Notes: generated from the sequence alone by a model not told the origin. A stretch of DNA of 64,000 nt from Sweltsa coloradensis (GCA_024449915.1 JAMZAV010000006.1:1426001-1490000), one strand, 5' to 3'; positions 38,849 through 50,721 are shown, counted from the stretch's first letter. Program-made: numbers and translations.

Positions 38849-39773
38849 CAGGGGCGGCTCGTGAGTTATCATCGTGGGGGTGCACATAATTTCCAAGTCT
38901 TATTCTGCGGGAAACAAAGGGGTCTGGGGCGCAGCCCCAGCCGCCGGAGGCGAAAATTTTTGTCAGATACTAATGGTCTGAAGTACCGGAAAACGACTTA
39001 AACGTATATTTTTGAATTTATTGGTCGGGAAAAACTCCCCTATGTGTAATTGTTACTTATGGAAAACCATCCAAAAAATTAATTATTATATGGTTGATTA
39101 AAATATTACATACCCGAATAATGTCCCTTCATCTCCTCCGACACGCGCCTCAAACATCACATCGTATATTTATTTTAAAATGCAGTCCATTTCTAATTTT
39201 TCGTCCAATAGTCAATTAAAAAAAACTGTTTATTTTTAGATCGCTTATTACATAAGTCATATTATAATTTCACTTCACGGCACGATAATAATTTTAACAC
39301 TGTTTGCTCACTTCACCAACCTGTGGCAGCTACTGAGCGGATTGTGGGCCCTGTGGGGTGAATGAATGCTGCGCCTGCGAGCAAAATACCAAGGCATTGA
39401 ATGAAATAACTGGTTTTGACCCAGTCGCTTGCGCGATCTTTCAAGCTTTTTCAGACGTGATTTCAAAAGATGGCCCGGGGCTCGTTCTGCCATGCCGACC
39501 GTAGAAAACGATAATAAAAATGAACTCACATTCGGAGAGCACCCTCCAGTGATGGCAGCACCAAAGATTAGTCATGTGGCAGTACTTACCTGCTGAAGAA
39601 TGACTCCTGCCGAATATGCCTTGCTTTGGGCCGGCCAAAACATCCATGCAAACAATCTAACGATTTATTGGGAATATTACGAGATTTGCTTCGAACCTTA
39701 AATTTGGAATTTAGTTCGCGCAGATATTTGGGGGTGCGCGTGCACCTGTGCACCTATACACGAGCCGCCCCTG
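38849..39773 (+). mobile_element. Non-autonomous hAT-like element, 925 bp
   Basis: The ends are CAGGGGCGGCTCGTG and CACGAGCCGCCCCTG, perfect 15-bp terminal inverted repeats starting with the CAG typical of hAT elements. They are flanked by a perfect 8-bp duplication GTCTGTAC (38841-38848 and 39774-39781). A subterminal palindromic block, CTGGGGCGCAGCCCCAG with neighbouring CCGCCGGAGGCGAAAA, lies near 38925-38960 and recurs in the element at 46878. There is no transposase frame. Confidence 0.9.
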
Positions 39774-39781
39774 GTCTGTAC

Positions 39782-40394
39782 AGACGTGTACAATCAAAAG
39801 ATCCCAGCTTAGATGTAAAGGTTCATCTTCTGAGTTCTTCCTCGGCAGCCATGGTAGGCAGACAGCGAGCCCACACGTTGTGTGACTTGTGATTTGTAAT
39901 GATACTTGATACGCGATGACGCTTATGTGCGCTTTAAGCCTGGGATGGCGGGTGTAATCATACAGATGTAGTCGCGATAACGCACCGAGCAATTCCTCTT
40001 GTAACACTATACACCTAACTTGACTTGACCAGGACGGGAGGGGGCCCTCAAGATGGGTGGGGGGGCCCTTGGTGTGAGGGATGACTCGGAAACAAGGGAA
40101 GTCCTTCTTTGTAGACGAGTCTTTCATGTGCACGATAGATATTTAATTTTTAATTAATTAATTAATGAACAAATTAAATTACCGTGTTTTATTTCCTTCT
40201 TCTAAATCTTCTTTTTTAAAAAAATTGCACTTCTTTCTACAAAACATTATATCTATCCTATTGTGACACATACGTATATATATATTTTCAGTACATTAAT
40301 CTACTTGATATACAATTCAAAATATAAGTTTGGGATTCTTAAACCTGAGCCCATTCGATTTTGGGTCTAAGCTCAAAACTAGATAGAACATTTC
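39782..40394. other. Gene-free stretch
   Basis: GC-balanced until about 40110, then AT-rich. A 140-codon minus-strand frame (39711-40133) overlaps the end of the hAT-like element and shows no recognisable similarity. Confidence 0.4.
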
Positions 40395-40530
40395 TCGATT
40401 TGGTTGATCGGGAAACACTCCCGTGGGTGTTATTGTTTTTATTTACTACAATTCAGTAATTAAAAAAGTCCGCCCCAACCGGGAATCGAACCACGGATCT
40501 CCCACATTCCAGGTGGACGTCTTAACCACG
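40395..40530 (-). repeat. tRNA-Glu-derived SINE copy, inverted
   Basis: A minus-strand copy of the SINE at 40750 and 41049, with the same body and the neighbouring GGGAAACACTCCCGTGGGTG block. Its tRNA head is cut short at about 40530, just where the plus-strand tandem begins. The junction suggests a rearrangement that created a hairpin. Confidence 0.8.
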
Positions 40531-40535
40531 AACAC

Positions 40536-41160
40536 ATTACTGAATTGTAGTAAATAAAAACAATTACACCCACGGGAGTGTTTCCCGATCAACCAAATCG
40601 AGAAATAAACCCTCGCTCATACCTGCGTAAAGGTAATGACATTATAATTAATGTTTGGTGGTCAGTTCAAAGGCAGCAGATATTCGTTGCAGTACTGTTC
40701 CATCCATTCAGATGTATAATGCAACTACAATTCAGAGATTATAAATGTACCCGTCCTGATGGTCTAGTGGTTAAGACGTCCACCTGGAATGTGGGAGATC
40801 CGTGGTTCGATTCCGGTTGGGGCGGACTTTTTTAATTACTGAATTGTAGTAAATAAAAACAATTACACCCACGGGAGTGTTTCCCGATCAACCAAATCGA
40901 GAAATAAACCCTCGCTCATACCTGCGTAAAGGTAATGACATTATAATTAATGTTTGGTGGTCAGTTCAAAGGCAGCAGATATTCGTTGCAGTACTGTTCC
41001 ATCCATTCAGATGTATAATGCAACTACAATTCAGAGATTTAAATGTACCCGTCCTGATGGTCTAGTGGTTAAGACGTCCACCTGGAATGTGGGAGATCCG
41101 TGGTTCGATTCCCGGTTGGGGCGGACTTTTTTAATTACTGAATTGTAGTAAATAAAAATA
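40536..41160 (+). repeat. Two 299-bp tandem units each carrying a tRNA-Glu-derived SINE
   Basis: The block ATTACTGAATTGTAGTAAAT starts at 40536, 40835 and 41134, exactly 299 bp apart. Each unit holds a tRNA-like core (about 40752-40830 and 41048-41128). Its D-arm sequence GGTCTAGTGGTTAAGA and B-box GGTTCGATTCC match metazoan tRNA-Glu. The anticodon arm pairs well (TCCAC/GTGGG) with GGA in the loop. Acceptor and T stems are defective, so a working tRNA is unlikely. The cores are flanked by ACAATTCAG and CTGAATTGT, which are inverted repeats. Confidence 0.85.
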
Positions 41161-44060
41161 AAAATAGATAGAACATATTTCACACGTTTAAACAAATCTG
41201 AAAATAATGCAGATATTTCAAATTTTAATTAAAAAATCCGGTATCATCTCTCTTGCTCCTGAACCTGATAACTTCAATTTTTTGGGGACTATCTTGTAGA
41301 AAAATCGGGAATAATCGCCTTGTATTCGTTTATGTTTTTCCTTTCTTGATCTACCATTTCCGCATTTTCAGCTTCAGCTTTGAATTCGGTAAATGGCAAT
41401 TATATCCACACGACGGCTACTGTCTGGCATTCAATGGAACTCTTACCCAGCAAGATAAACGTAAGAGGCACGTAATATTAATATTATTCACGTTGTCGTA
41501 TTGTTTTCCTTGCGTATTCGCAAAAAAAAAACTTCCTCAACACATGGCCCCGGGAAAAACTTCCTCGCACACGACCAAAACAAGAACCACGACCAAGAAC
41601 AAAGAAACAAAACACTCTCGCTCGGCCAACGGAATAATTCCTTGTTATATCTCCCAAATTTTCGACAACACCCATAGCCAAATTTAACATTTCCTATCGT
41701 CCCGCCTCATCGTTCGTTGTTTGTTTATTGCCATCCAATTTGCGGGCGTGTCACAATATGAAACCAATCTAGTTTATCTCTGTGTGCTTTGGACGTCTCA
41801 TCGAGACGGTACAACATGTATTGCGGCTAGGTATTTTGGCTGCATTGGCCCACGTGACATTTTAATTGGGGGGACTAATAAACGGTCATGTTTTTTGGCC
41901 TTCAGGGTCAATAGGTCTTAAACATACATACGTGTTATAGCCCACCTTAGGGCTGTCGGATCAAAGGCAATGTTCAAGCCTGATTCGGGACTGTAAAATT
42001 AATTTTATTGCTTTCAAACAATTCCGACTCTGCCATAAATACAACATGTTAATGTTGGAAGTAAGTTTTTAAACAAGTAAAGGAGCTTAGCTTGGTTAGA
42101 AATAACTTATGACGTGCTTGTTCTCCCTTGTTTATGTATCATACGCCTTTTAGAGTTTTACCGTTGCCCTCTTCTCATATTTGGGTCTCTCAAAACTACC
42201 GTTGTTTGTTATATCGTTTGAATTTTTTGGGGGTATGAGATGTTTCTTTTTTTTGCACCTAATACTTTTAGGAGTTGACTCGGGACTCGATCATCAACGG
42301 ACATTTACTAGGGGGTGTATTTGTTTATTTATTTATTGCCGTTTTGCGTTATGTTTGTGTATGCCGTGTGCTGTAATATCATTTTGAATCTGCCAACGTA
42401 ATAACCCCTTCAGTCCCTGTGGTCATTTAAATTGACATCAAATTTCAATCCGTATAAATGATGTTTTCTAATTTAACCCTAATTTTTCCTCCCATGTCAA
42501 TGGGACAAAAAGTGACCTTTGTAGAGAAGTTTGAAAAAACACATCTGCAAAAAGGATAACCATATAAAATGGTGTTTGTCCCAGAAAAGTAATATACTTC
42601 TAGTATTGTTATTATTTGAGATACAAATAATGAAAATGTGCAATAAAATAAAAAAAATATAGTTTTAAGAATGGTCTTCAAATTTATACTTAAACTTTAA
42701 TTGAAACATTAATTCAGAATCAGAAATTTCCCAAAATTCATTTTAAAAAACGTGATTAAAAATATTTGAAAAATATTAAAAATCTATTTAAACATTTTTT
42801 TTTCAAACAAGACATTATTTCGTTATAAATTAAAGTGCCTTAATGCTTTGTGTGAGTTTTTTGTTATTATGTTCGAAATATTATATTTTACATTATATAA
42901 GAAACTAATAGAAGGTATTTGATAGGTAAAATATTATTTTAGGGCTTGACTATGTTCCTTTCTAAAATTTAAATTTTAAAGTGATTTTTGACTTTAAGTC
43001 GAAGAGTTTTTTAGGAGTAAATCCGACATTTTCTCTTCGGCTTGTTGCCTGATTTGGCTGTAGTCACTTTAATCTTTTTAGAAAGAGAACAGAGAGAGAC
43101 AAGTAATAAATTATTATTTTATCCGCGTATTTGAGATATTGTGTCAGCGATAGGGCCGTCTGTTTTCGTAAGCTGACAACACAGGTTAAAGTTTAAAGGT
43201 CTACATCTACATGGTAACGTCATGGCGGTCTGCGACTTTCTCAACAACCTCCTCTTCACAGAGCCTGATAATGTTATCACTCTCTAGATCCAAACAAAAC
43301 AATGATGTGCGTAGACGAACAATAATTAAGGTATTTATTAATAACAATAATTAAATCTCTACAAATACATTCCAAACACCGGTATTGTTTACACAGACTC
43401 GTTAGCGCAAAAACACGAATTCTAGCCAACAAGCTCACCCTTCTTTCAAATAATCTGACAGCCGTCTATAATTATCAGATACTCATCTCGGCGGGGTTAA
43501 GCAGGCAGTGGATTTATGACAGGATGTTTCGTGGTGGCCACTATGTCCGCACCATCGCGTCACGAGCGCTCTCTCCACCAATAATTATAAATACATAACG
43601 ACCAGGTGCGCTGACTTTAGCGTGTTGCTCTCGAACTAAATGCAACAGGTCTAGGGTGCAGATGTTAAGCGATACTAGGGTGCATGGTTGGGCTGGGTGC
43701 ATCACATATAAGAATTATACCCTGTTGTATAGTACTCGTTTAAATAATAGTTATTTGAGTGAATTTAATGTGTATACTGCTTTTAATCATAGATTCTAAT
43801 CCAAACTCCAGGATGTACCCTAATATCAAGTTGATATGACGCTGGTTATTTACTACCCCTTTTGGTAAGAACCTGTGATATAGTATTAGTCGGGATATAT
43901 ATGTTGCACGCAAAGGGCAGAAGAATTTCTCATTTCTTTTAATCAACTTCTTGTATAGATTTTGATCATGTTTTATAACAATCAACCAAATTACATCGTC
44001 CGAAGAAAAAAAGTTGACATTCCCCGGATTATACGTAAATGTAGGGACAAAGCTCCCCTG
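41161..44060. other. Gene-free stretch
   Basis: AT-rich. The 144-codon frame at 41253-41687 has a non-ATG start, low-complexity Lys/Thr-rich content and no recognisable similarity. No exon was recognised. Confidence 0.4.
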
Positions 44061-44063
44061 TGC

Positions 44064-44260
44064 ATCACTTTTCTGTCCGTCCGTCTGTGCGTGTCACGTC
44101 TCACGATAAAACCGAACATGACCTCCGATTGACATAGTTTTTGTTTACATTGTCCCCTTTAACAAAGGTGATGCAGAAGGTTGTTGGTGGCTTGGGGTCA
44201 GGGGACGGAGCTAGTCACATCCATAGAGTACATCAACCAACCCGGCACCTCCACCAAGGA
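44064..44260 (-). repeat. Interspersed repeat shared with 36.6-36.75 kb
   Basis: TCTGTCCGTCCGTCTGTG and GTCACGTCTCACGATAAAAC are matched in inverse orientation at 36684-36750. ACCCGGCACCTCCACCAAGG follows, and it is also present near the other copy. I infer a dispersed retroposon family. Confidence 0.6.
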
Positions 44261-45185
44261 AGGAATTTACCCTTCTTAGACAATCAGTTAATTAAACAGC
44301 TTCGCTTCATGTTTTGGGTACTCACGTATTTGTGATTTTTAATTGTGAATTGTGATAAAATAACACAACAGTTATTGACTGTCAATTCGAATCAATCATA
44401 ATTGACTAGAATCATACAGTCCATTTTGTTCTTCAACTATTATCATGTTTTATCGTTATAGGTACACCCTCGAACAGAAGTAAATCAAGGGAAGCAGGGG
44501 TATAGTAATACAACCAGGCCCCTTGATTTACTTATGGGTGATAACGTGTATCCTATTTCGTTTAAAATAAGGCAAATGAAGGAAATTTCAAGATTTGATT
44601 TCCTTGTGTACAAATACCAGTTTTTCATGATTTGTTTAACTTGTAGTTTTCCTTTAGCTAGGCAATGGAAGAGAGCTACATCAATGTTTTTGGCCAAGGT
44701 CGACAGAAAATAACAGTTTGTGATTCCTACCTAAAACAGTGGCCAGTCTTCACTGCTGACCCGATGGCAAAACCGGATGTGTCTAGTCTAGTATTTACCA
44801 TAATAGACAAACTATTAAAACCTTAACTATCGTCGGAAGCAGTTCAGTAGTTTTGCCTCGGGCTGGACCCTTGAGCAGGCTGGGCCGGGCTCGCGTCCGC
44901 GAATCTAGTATATCTTATATTGAAGGACATGTGTGCTTTTACTGTTTAATGCCATGTACCAGTTTCTATATAATTATGTGAACTGTATACAAGTCATTTT
45001 ATTTTATGAAGAGCTACGTGCTTTTCAAAAACGCAATGCTGGTAAACTTGACACGGTCCAGGGGTTGAATTATAGTCGCCCTTGCACTATGGCCACCGAC
45101 AAGCAGAAATTATATACGACCGTTCTGTAAAACCATTGATTAAATAAATGAATATAATCTCCCGATATGGTTCAGATCTATAATG
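44261..45185. other. Gene-free stretch
   Basis: No exon or element was recognised. Confidence 0.4.
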
Positions 45186-45312
45186 CAACACAATTCAGAA
45201 GTTAAAAAGTTACCGTCTCGGTGGTCTAGTTGGCTAAGGCACCTACCTGGAATATGGTAGACCTGGGTTCGTTCAGGATGTATTTTTAAATTTCTGAATT
45301 GTATTAAAAATA
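45186..45312 (+). repeat. tRNA-derived SINE with inverted flanks
   Basis: A tRNA-like core with GGTGGTCTAGTTGGCTAAGG and GACCTGGGTTCG, where the B box is partly lost. It is enclosed by ACAATTCAGAA and TTCTGAATTGT, the same enclosing inverted repeat as in the 40.5-41.1 kb copies. Confidence 0.7.
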
Positions 45313-45361
45313 AATGAATACAACTTTAAAAAAGTTAATATAGTAAAACTAGACAATTTGA

Positions 45362-45425
45362 AGAGTATAGTGCGACTCTTGAACTGGTTACGGCGTTTTA
45401 CGGGTTCGAATCCCACCTAGGCCCG
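45362..45425 (+). repeat. tRNA-like fragment
   Basis: A GGTTCGAATCCC B box with a weak upstream A-box-like region. Stems are not convincing. ACCCGGCACCTCCACCAA follows at 45448, as in other retroposon fragments here. Confidence 0.45.
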
Positions 45426-46495
45426 TTCAAAGGTGGTACTTGCAATAACCCGGCACCTCCACCAAATAGTTGAAGAATTTTTTTAATCATGTACCAAATA
45501 TTGGATACCCCCGTACCCTATCTGGTTTGTAAGATATTGTCATTTATTTTTATCTTGTCTTGTACAGTACCATTGCACTAATACATATTAATCTGAGGCG
45601 AAAACAAGTAATTTAGTCTTTTTTATGCGTTTGTGAACTTAATGCGAACTTAATTCTGTGTGAATGTTATTTTTTAATGTAGCCTGTTTTCGCAAACTGC
45701 TTTATAAAAGAAATATCATCACTTTAACATAACGAGTTGCCCATCAGCTGATGGCAACAAGCTATTTTAAAAACACGTTTGTTTTTCATGGAATGTACCC
45801 AAGTATAAATGAGCATCGCCGTCTTAGTTGATAACGTTTAAGACGGGTGTGTACGCAGGCCTGGCTCAAAGAGGCCGCCCCACAGTACTACGCATCACAC
45901 TCCGCGGACGACGTAGCGTATTACCTGCTTGCTAACGACTCTATTCAATTAGTCATGTCAAGAGTATCATACGTGTTTATCAATGTCGGTAGCAAGAAAC
46001 AAATTACCATTTAATTTTCTTCCCCCACCCCTTCACAGCTGAATCCTAGTATAAATTCAAGGTCAAGAAAGGTAACTAATGAGTTGTATTTTAATTTTTT
46101 ATTATTATTATTGTTTTCTGTAAGCATTACACTTTTGATGTCAAAATTACAAGATGAGGCAGGAAAGCAGGCCTTTGTGGCACATCTACCGCAGTGATCC
46201 AAATCTAAAAAAAAAGGAAATTATTTATTTATTTATTTATTGCGTCGACAATCGAGCCACGCGTCCTCATTTCCACTTTGGAGGTGATTTCTGTATCCTC
46301 GAATCATGTTTTAGCAGTAAAATATTCTGGGCGAAAAATATCATTAACGTTTTTCAGGCTCACTCTTAATTAAATGCAAGCTGTGCAAACTGTGATTTTT
46401 TTTCTTCTTCCAGAGACGGTGTCGTGCTGGCTTATATCACGTCTTCGATACGACTTCCTGACATTAATATTTACCTTATATTTCTAATGTTTCAG

Positions 46496-46648
46496 TTCGC
46501 AATGGGTACTCGTGCGTACCAGTGGCGCTGTCAGAAGGGCTGGACATCAAACTCAACACGGCGGTACGTCAAGTACGGTACCACCCCACGGGTGTCGAGA
46601 TCCACACCACCAACGCTCGCAACCTCAGCAACCCCATCGTATACAAAG
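46496..46648 (+). CDS. KDM1A: KDM1A/LSD1 exon 1 of 5 in the window
   Basis: Part of lysine-specific histone demethylase 1, the FAD-dependent amine oxidase that removes mono- and dimethyl marks from histone H3 in nuclear CoREST-type complexes. The exon follows TTTCAG and ends at AAAG|GTAAGC. It enters in phase 1 (two bases complete a split Val codon) and leaves in phase 1. It encodes [20 protein letters not shown] and onward to NPIVYK, the region just after the conserved histidine of the substrate-binding lobe. The first block is almost identical to vertebrate LSD1. The second half is more divergent, as usual for this loop. The preceding exon, which should encode the DFEFTGSHLTV region, was not found within the 46 kb upstream. 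A second acceptor-like site (CTTCTTCCAG, ending 46413) lies 82 bp upstream. Its frame would stop early. Confidence 0.96.
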
Positions 46649-46877
46649 GTAAGCAATGATGGCGACTTTAAAACTCATGTGTCTATTTTTTCTCTTTTTT
46701 TCTTTTTTTTAATTGAAATTTGATGAATTTAAACTAATTTATTTTCACATTTTTATAATACCTTTTGAATATGTTATTTCAAGAATTAATTGTAATTTCG
46801 AAATCATCTTAAACACAGTTTATTATGTTGTAATTATTTATTTATTTATTTAGTTTATTTTATGACTGATAGTATAG
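46649..46877. other. Start of LSD1 intron
   Basis: The first part of the 4.2-kb intron between 46648 and 50856. It is T-rich, with nothing notable before the hAT-like element. Confidence 0.6.
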
Positions 46878-47741
46878 CAGTGGCGTCGGAACAGGGGGGC
46901 AAGGGGGCATTGCCCCCCCCTAATTTTCATGGCGTGGGGGCATAGGGGGGCAGATTTTAGAGTTAAAAAATCAAGACTTCTACTCTTTGGGAAAGCAACC
47001 GTCTATCCGACTATTTTTATAACCAACCACCTGTCTTGTATTGTGTGTTGGTCATTCACTTCAGTAAGAGTGGTTACGTGAATCAGACTCACGTCTAATC
47101 CAAACATCCCTTTGAATGATTTGCTAGAGTTATTGGCAGACGCAAGTTGGGATTTGGTTCGCTCGTGTCGCATCGTTATGCGTTCATTGTTCAGTCATCT
47201 TTGGAGTGGTGTAGTGACTGTGATTATAGCGAAGTGGCAAGTGGTAAGATTATTCCTCTTAGAGTGTAAGTAGTGTAGTGTGAAGTGTAAAGTAAAGTGT
47301 AAGTGTGTATGTAGTGTGTCGTGTTTAATGGTGTTAAAGATTAAATTGATTTCGTAATTTCAAATATGAAACGTAATAAACAGCCTTTAGTTACTATTTT
47401 TTTAAAGAAGAGGGTAAAACAAAAATATGTTTGCCTGTATGCTTCGTGATTACATAGAACAATATGTTGTAGGCCTAATTTATTAAAAGGGGCCACTCCC
47501 ACTTCACGTTTGTTTTTTGAGTTCTTAGATCGCAGATAGTTGATGTAGGCTAAAACATCGTTTACAGAGTCCGAGTGCAGTTAAAACATGACGAAATAAC
47601 TGTAGTATAGTGAAATTTTTTTCGCCTTCGGCGAAAAGGGACCTCCGGCGGCTGGGGCTTCGCCCCAGACCCCGACTATACCCTACAAAATCTACTAATG
47701 GATTTGCCCCCCCCAACTTTCAAAACGTTCCGACGCGCCTG
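46878..47741 (+). mobile_element. Non-autonomous hAT-like element in LSD1 intron, 864 bp
   Basis: The ends CAGTGGCGTCGGAAC and GTTCCGACGCGCCTG are imperfect inverted repeats beginning with CAG. GTATAG occurs immediately outside both ends (46872-46877 and 47742-47747), a partial target duplication. Subterminal CTGGGGCTTCGCCCCAG next to CCTCCGGCGG matches the subterminal block of the element at 38849 in inverse orientation, so the two are related families. There is no transposase frame. Confidence 0.75.
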
Positions 47742-49970
47742 GTATAGACGTTAAATAAATCAATATATACAATCAATAAAAACACACAACACTAATGTGC
47801 ACTAGTAATGTGTGTTTTCAAAAACCGATTGAAATATTCGTTTTTATAGTTGTGTCACTTATCGGGCCTTTATAGTTGTGTATTCAATTCTGCTGTAGCA
47901 TAGGATAAACACGTATTTAAAATGAAAAGGCTCAAGTTGATAGTAATTTTTTCACCTACGATATTGTATAAATACGACGACTTTAATAACTGGCACTTAA
48001 AAAAAGTTGTGAGAATCTTTATTTTATCATTATAAGCCTTTGATACATGAACAGCTATAAGATTCCTGTAAGCGTGTGAAGAAAAAGGTGTTTTTGATGA
48101 CAACAGGTAAAAAACAACTTTTTGTTTTACAAATGCTGATATGTATATTCTACGCACGTAGATGACGCTTATCATAAAAGCCTACTTTAACGAGGGTTGA
48201 GATGGCTTCTAAACTGTTTGTACGTGTGTTTTGTTTGTCAGTGGTAGTAATGTGGGTCAGGGAATAAACGACACTGGTCTTAGAAAATTACTAAATTCCT
48301 CATCAAAGTCAACATTAAAATTCCTTAGCATCCTTCACCATTTGCAATAAATCACTCTGAATGAACCCAAGACTCTTGAAGACTCGGTAGTAGATAAACC
48401 ATTCGAATTGTTTCGTGCTGTCTTCGCCTCCTCCAAACTCTTTGACCACCCAACTTAAAAATGTACCCGTGAAGTTAAAGACCGTCTGAACGCTCCTCTA
48501 GCCTTATATTGCAAGCCTCACATTCTACACAAACGTCGTCGTACCATTTGGCATTCCTCTCGTCCGATACTTTATGCGGCTGTCAACACGTTTATTCCCT
48601 ACATGTTTGTCCTCCTCTGGCTATTTGTCCAACCCTAATGAGAATGTTATTCAAATTTCAACAACTCACGCACAATGAAACGTTGCATCAATTCCCTACC
48701 TAGAAAATGTTAACGATGTAGGCCTATTCCCGAGAGCTCAGAGACGACTGCCCGAAGGAATTTAACCTTTCAGTCGGGTTTATTATTGGGATGTTTGATG
48801 TCGGATGTCCTGAGTTTGAATCCTGTTGGGATCTCTTTTCGTTTCGGGACGCGTCATTAGTCAGTACTTTTCATTTTATTTTGAAATGAATTTCGCTTTG
48901 TAGTTGGAATTATATTTCTTTGTGTCGTTGCTCGAAGCACAAAGCAACTCTGTGTACGTAATTATGCTATCTAAATCAACACTCACAATGTATGTGTACG
49001 TTTCTTTTGAAAGTACTTCATTTTGTACTGTTTTGTGATTATACGAGATGTGTGTCAAACCTTTTCCATCCACAGTTCTCGTATAAAATCAGCATAAAAT
49101 GATGATTAGGGTTGTTTGAAAGCGAGATTTTATCGGGTCCAATGTATGGTTTTCGTTGTTTTGATACAAGTAAATGTCTGGCAATTTATGTAATGGTAAT
49201 TTGTTCGAGAACGTATCCTCGTCGTCCAAGTATGTTCTCGTTTAGACCCGACTCTGGCACAAAAGATAGAAGATCTGCGATAGAAGTATCCCCACATTAG
49301 CAGTATCAGCAATTTGCTCACTGAATCGGTCTCACAGGGGAAACACTGCACTACTTTCCTATCTTTCGAATTTCCGTCTGAAACGAATATCAACATCAGA
49401 ATATATACGATTCCGTAAAAGCTTGTCCCATATGTAACTGTAAGATTTTATGTTTTAAAGTATGATTAACATTTTCTGAGTAAAATAGAATAAACTATTA
49501 ACATTAAAAGGCGAGTATATAAAAACATATATTAAGCGGCGAGTTTGACATATTCAATATGCATGGTTACGATATTACATAAAAAGAATGTTACTTAATC
49601 AACATATTGTCTACAAGTACACGCAAATAAAGTCCTCCAGCATTCAAATCTAGTTGCTGCGGATGTCAGGCTGATAGTATTCCCTCCCTTGGATAGCCCC
49701 GACCCTTGACACCAAGGGAAGGGGCACCACATTCAATATGGTTCTTCTTGAAAGGTTATGCCAACGAAAACGCTTGTCAATCAGAGATAATGTTCAGTTT
49801 TTATCGTTATCGTGACTCGTGAGACGTATGCACAGACAAACTGAAAAGTATTCGTATAGCATAGATGAGGAGCTTCGCTCACTAAACTTCCATAGTCAAC
49901 CAAAAGTTTACTTAATTTCAATATAACGCACTGACAGAAGTTCGTTTATCATTATGAAGCAGCGGATTAG
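47742..49970. other. LSD1 intron, gene-free
   Basis: No exon was seen. A weak tRNA-like patch with GAGTTTGAATCC lies near 48812-48834. Confidence 0.45.
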
Positions 49971-49974
49971 CCGC

Positions 49975-50235
49975 GGGCGCTTAGCCGGCTCTCACTCGAA
50001 CACCGAAGTTAAGCAACCTCGGGCGTGGTCAGGGGGAGAGTGGGTGAACGCTCTGCCCTGAAACACACGTATACCGCTGATTAGAGCAAATGAGAGTTCG
50101 AGAGCTAGTGTAACGGCTTCGTTCTCCTCGACGTCTGCTCGGCAGTCCGGGTTAGTACCTACATGACTGTCAAGGTTACACCGTCATTTCGGATGGGACG
50201 TAAAGCTGTTGGTTCCTTGGTACTTTTCGGAAGGA
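49975..50235 (+). repeat. 5S-rRNA-derived SINE (SINE3-like) in LSD1 intron
   Basis: CACCGAAGTTAAGCAACCTC then GGGCGTGGTCAG and GTGGGTGAACGCTC follow the 3' half of 5S rRNA, including the internal promoter boxes. The sequence is too diverged and lacks the 5' part of a 5S gene. Downstream, GTCATTTCGGATGGGACGTA is a tail domain I associate with insect 5S-derived SINEs (from memory). It is a retroposon and not a functional 5S rRNA. Confidence 0.75.
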
Positions 50236-50364
50236 GTAGGCTACGTGCTGGTAACGAGTACCTTCCTTCTCCATTAAATTTGCGTTAGTGGATTGCATTT
50301 CCATTGCAGATAGAGACTTAATAATATAGATATTTTTTATGTTAGGTAAGACCTTCGTAAGTTT

Positions 50365-50570
50365 GTGTTCTTTCTCATGTTTCTGAGCCTGGCGTTTTGC
50401 AACATCATGGGATCTTCAAGATGTCTGCTCAGGATCAGCAAAGCTGCTAGGAGTTTGAAAGAAGATGTGCCCATTTTGTCATTTTGTTCTATAGCTAGAT
50501 CGTCTCATTGGTGTACAGAACATGGGCCCTCGTATACTGTTGCCCTTACAGTTAGATGCTAAAGTAAATG
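50365..50570 (-). other. Possible decayed coding fragment of unknown type
   Basis: On the minus strand an open run of about 60 codons contains SSFKLLAALLILSRHLEDP, preceded across one stop codon by TVRATVYEGPCSVH. The plus strand is open over the same interval. Base composition differs from the surrounding intron. I do not recognise the protein. It may be a captured or transposon-derived fragment, or chance. Confidence 0.15.
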
Positions 50571-50721
50571 TGGTATCTCATTGAAGTGTGCACACAGCTT
50601 TTCATAACACTTATTAAGCCTATGCTATGAATGAGATTTGAGATTGAATCATGCTTCTTGATCACTTATCAAAAGGATATTGCACCATTGGAAGTGATCG
50701 ATCCATACGTTACTTTATACG

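Noticed and set aside
39711..40133. 140-codon minus-strand frame
   Set aside because: It overlaps the end of the hAT-like element and shows no similarity I can recognise.
41253..41687. 144-codon open frame, the longest in the window
   Set aside because: It has a non-ATG start and low-complexity Lys/Thr-rich content, no recognisable family and no splice context. The length is not exceptional for 64 kb.
46411..46495. Acceptor-like CTTCTTCCAG at 46413 as an alternative start of the LSD1 exon
   Set aside because: Reading on from it in the required phase meets a stop before the conserved RNGYSCVP block. The acceptor at 46495 fits phase and homology.
49975..50060. Functional 5S rRNA gene
   Set aside because: Only the 3' half is recognisable, with insertions in the control region, followed by a SINE-like tail.
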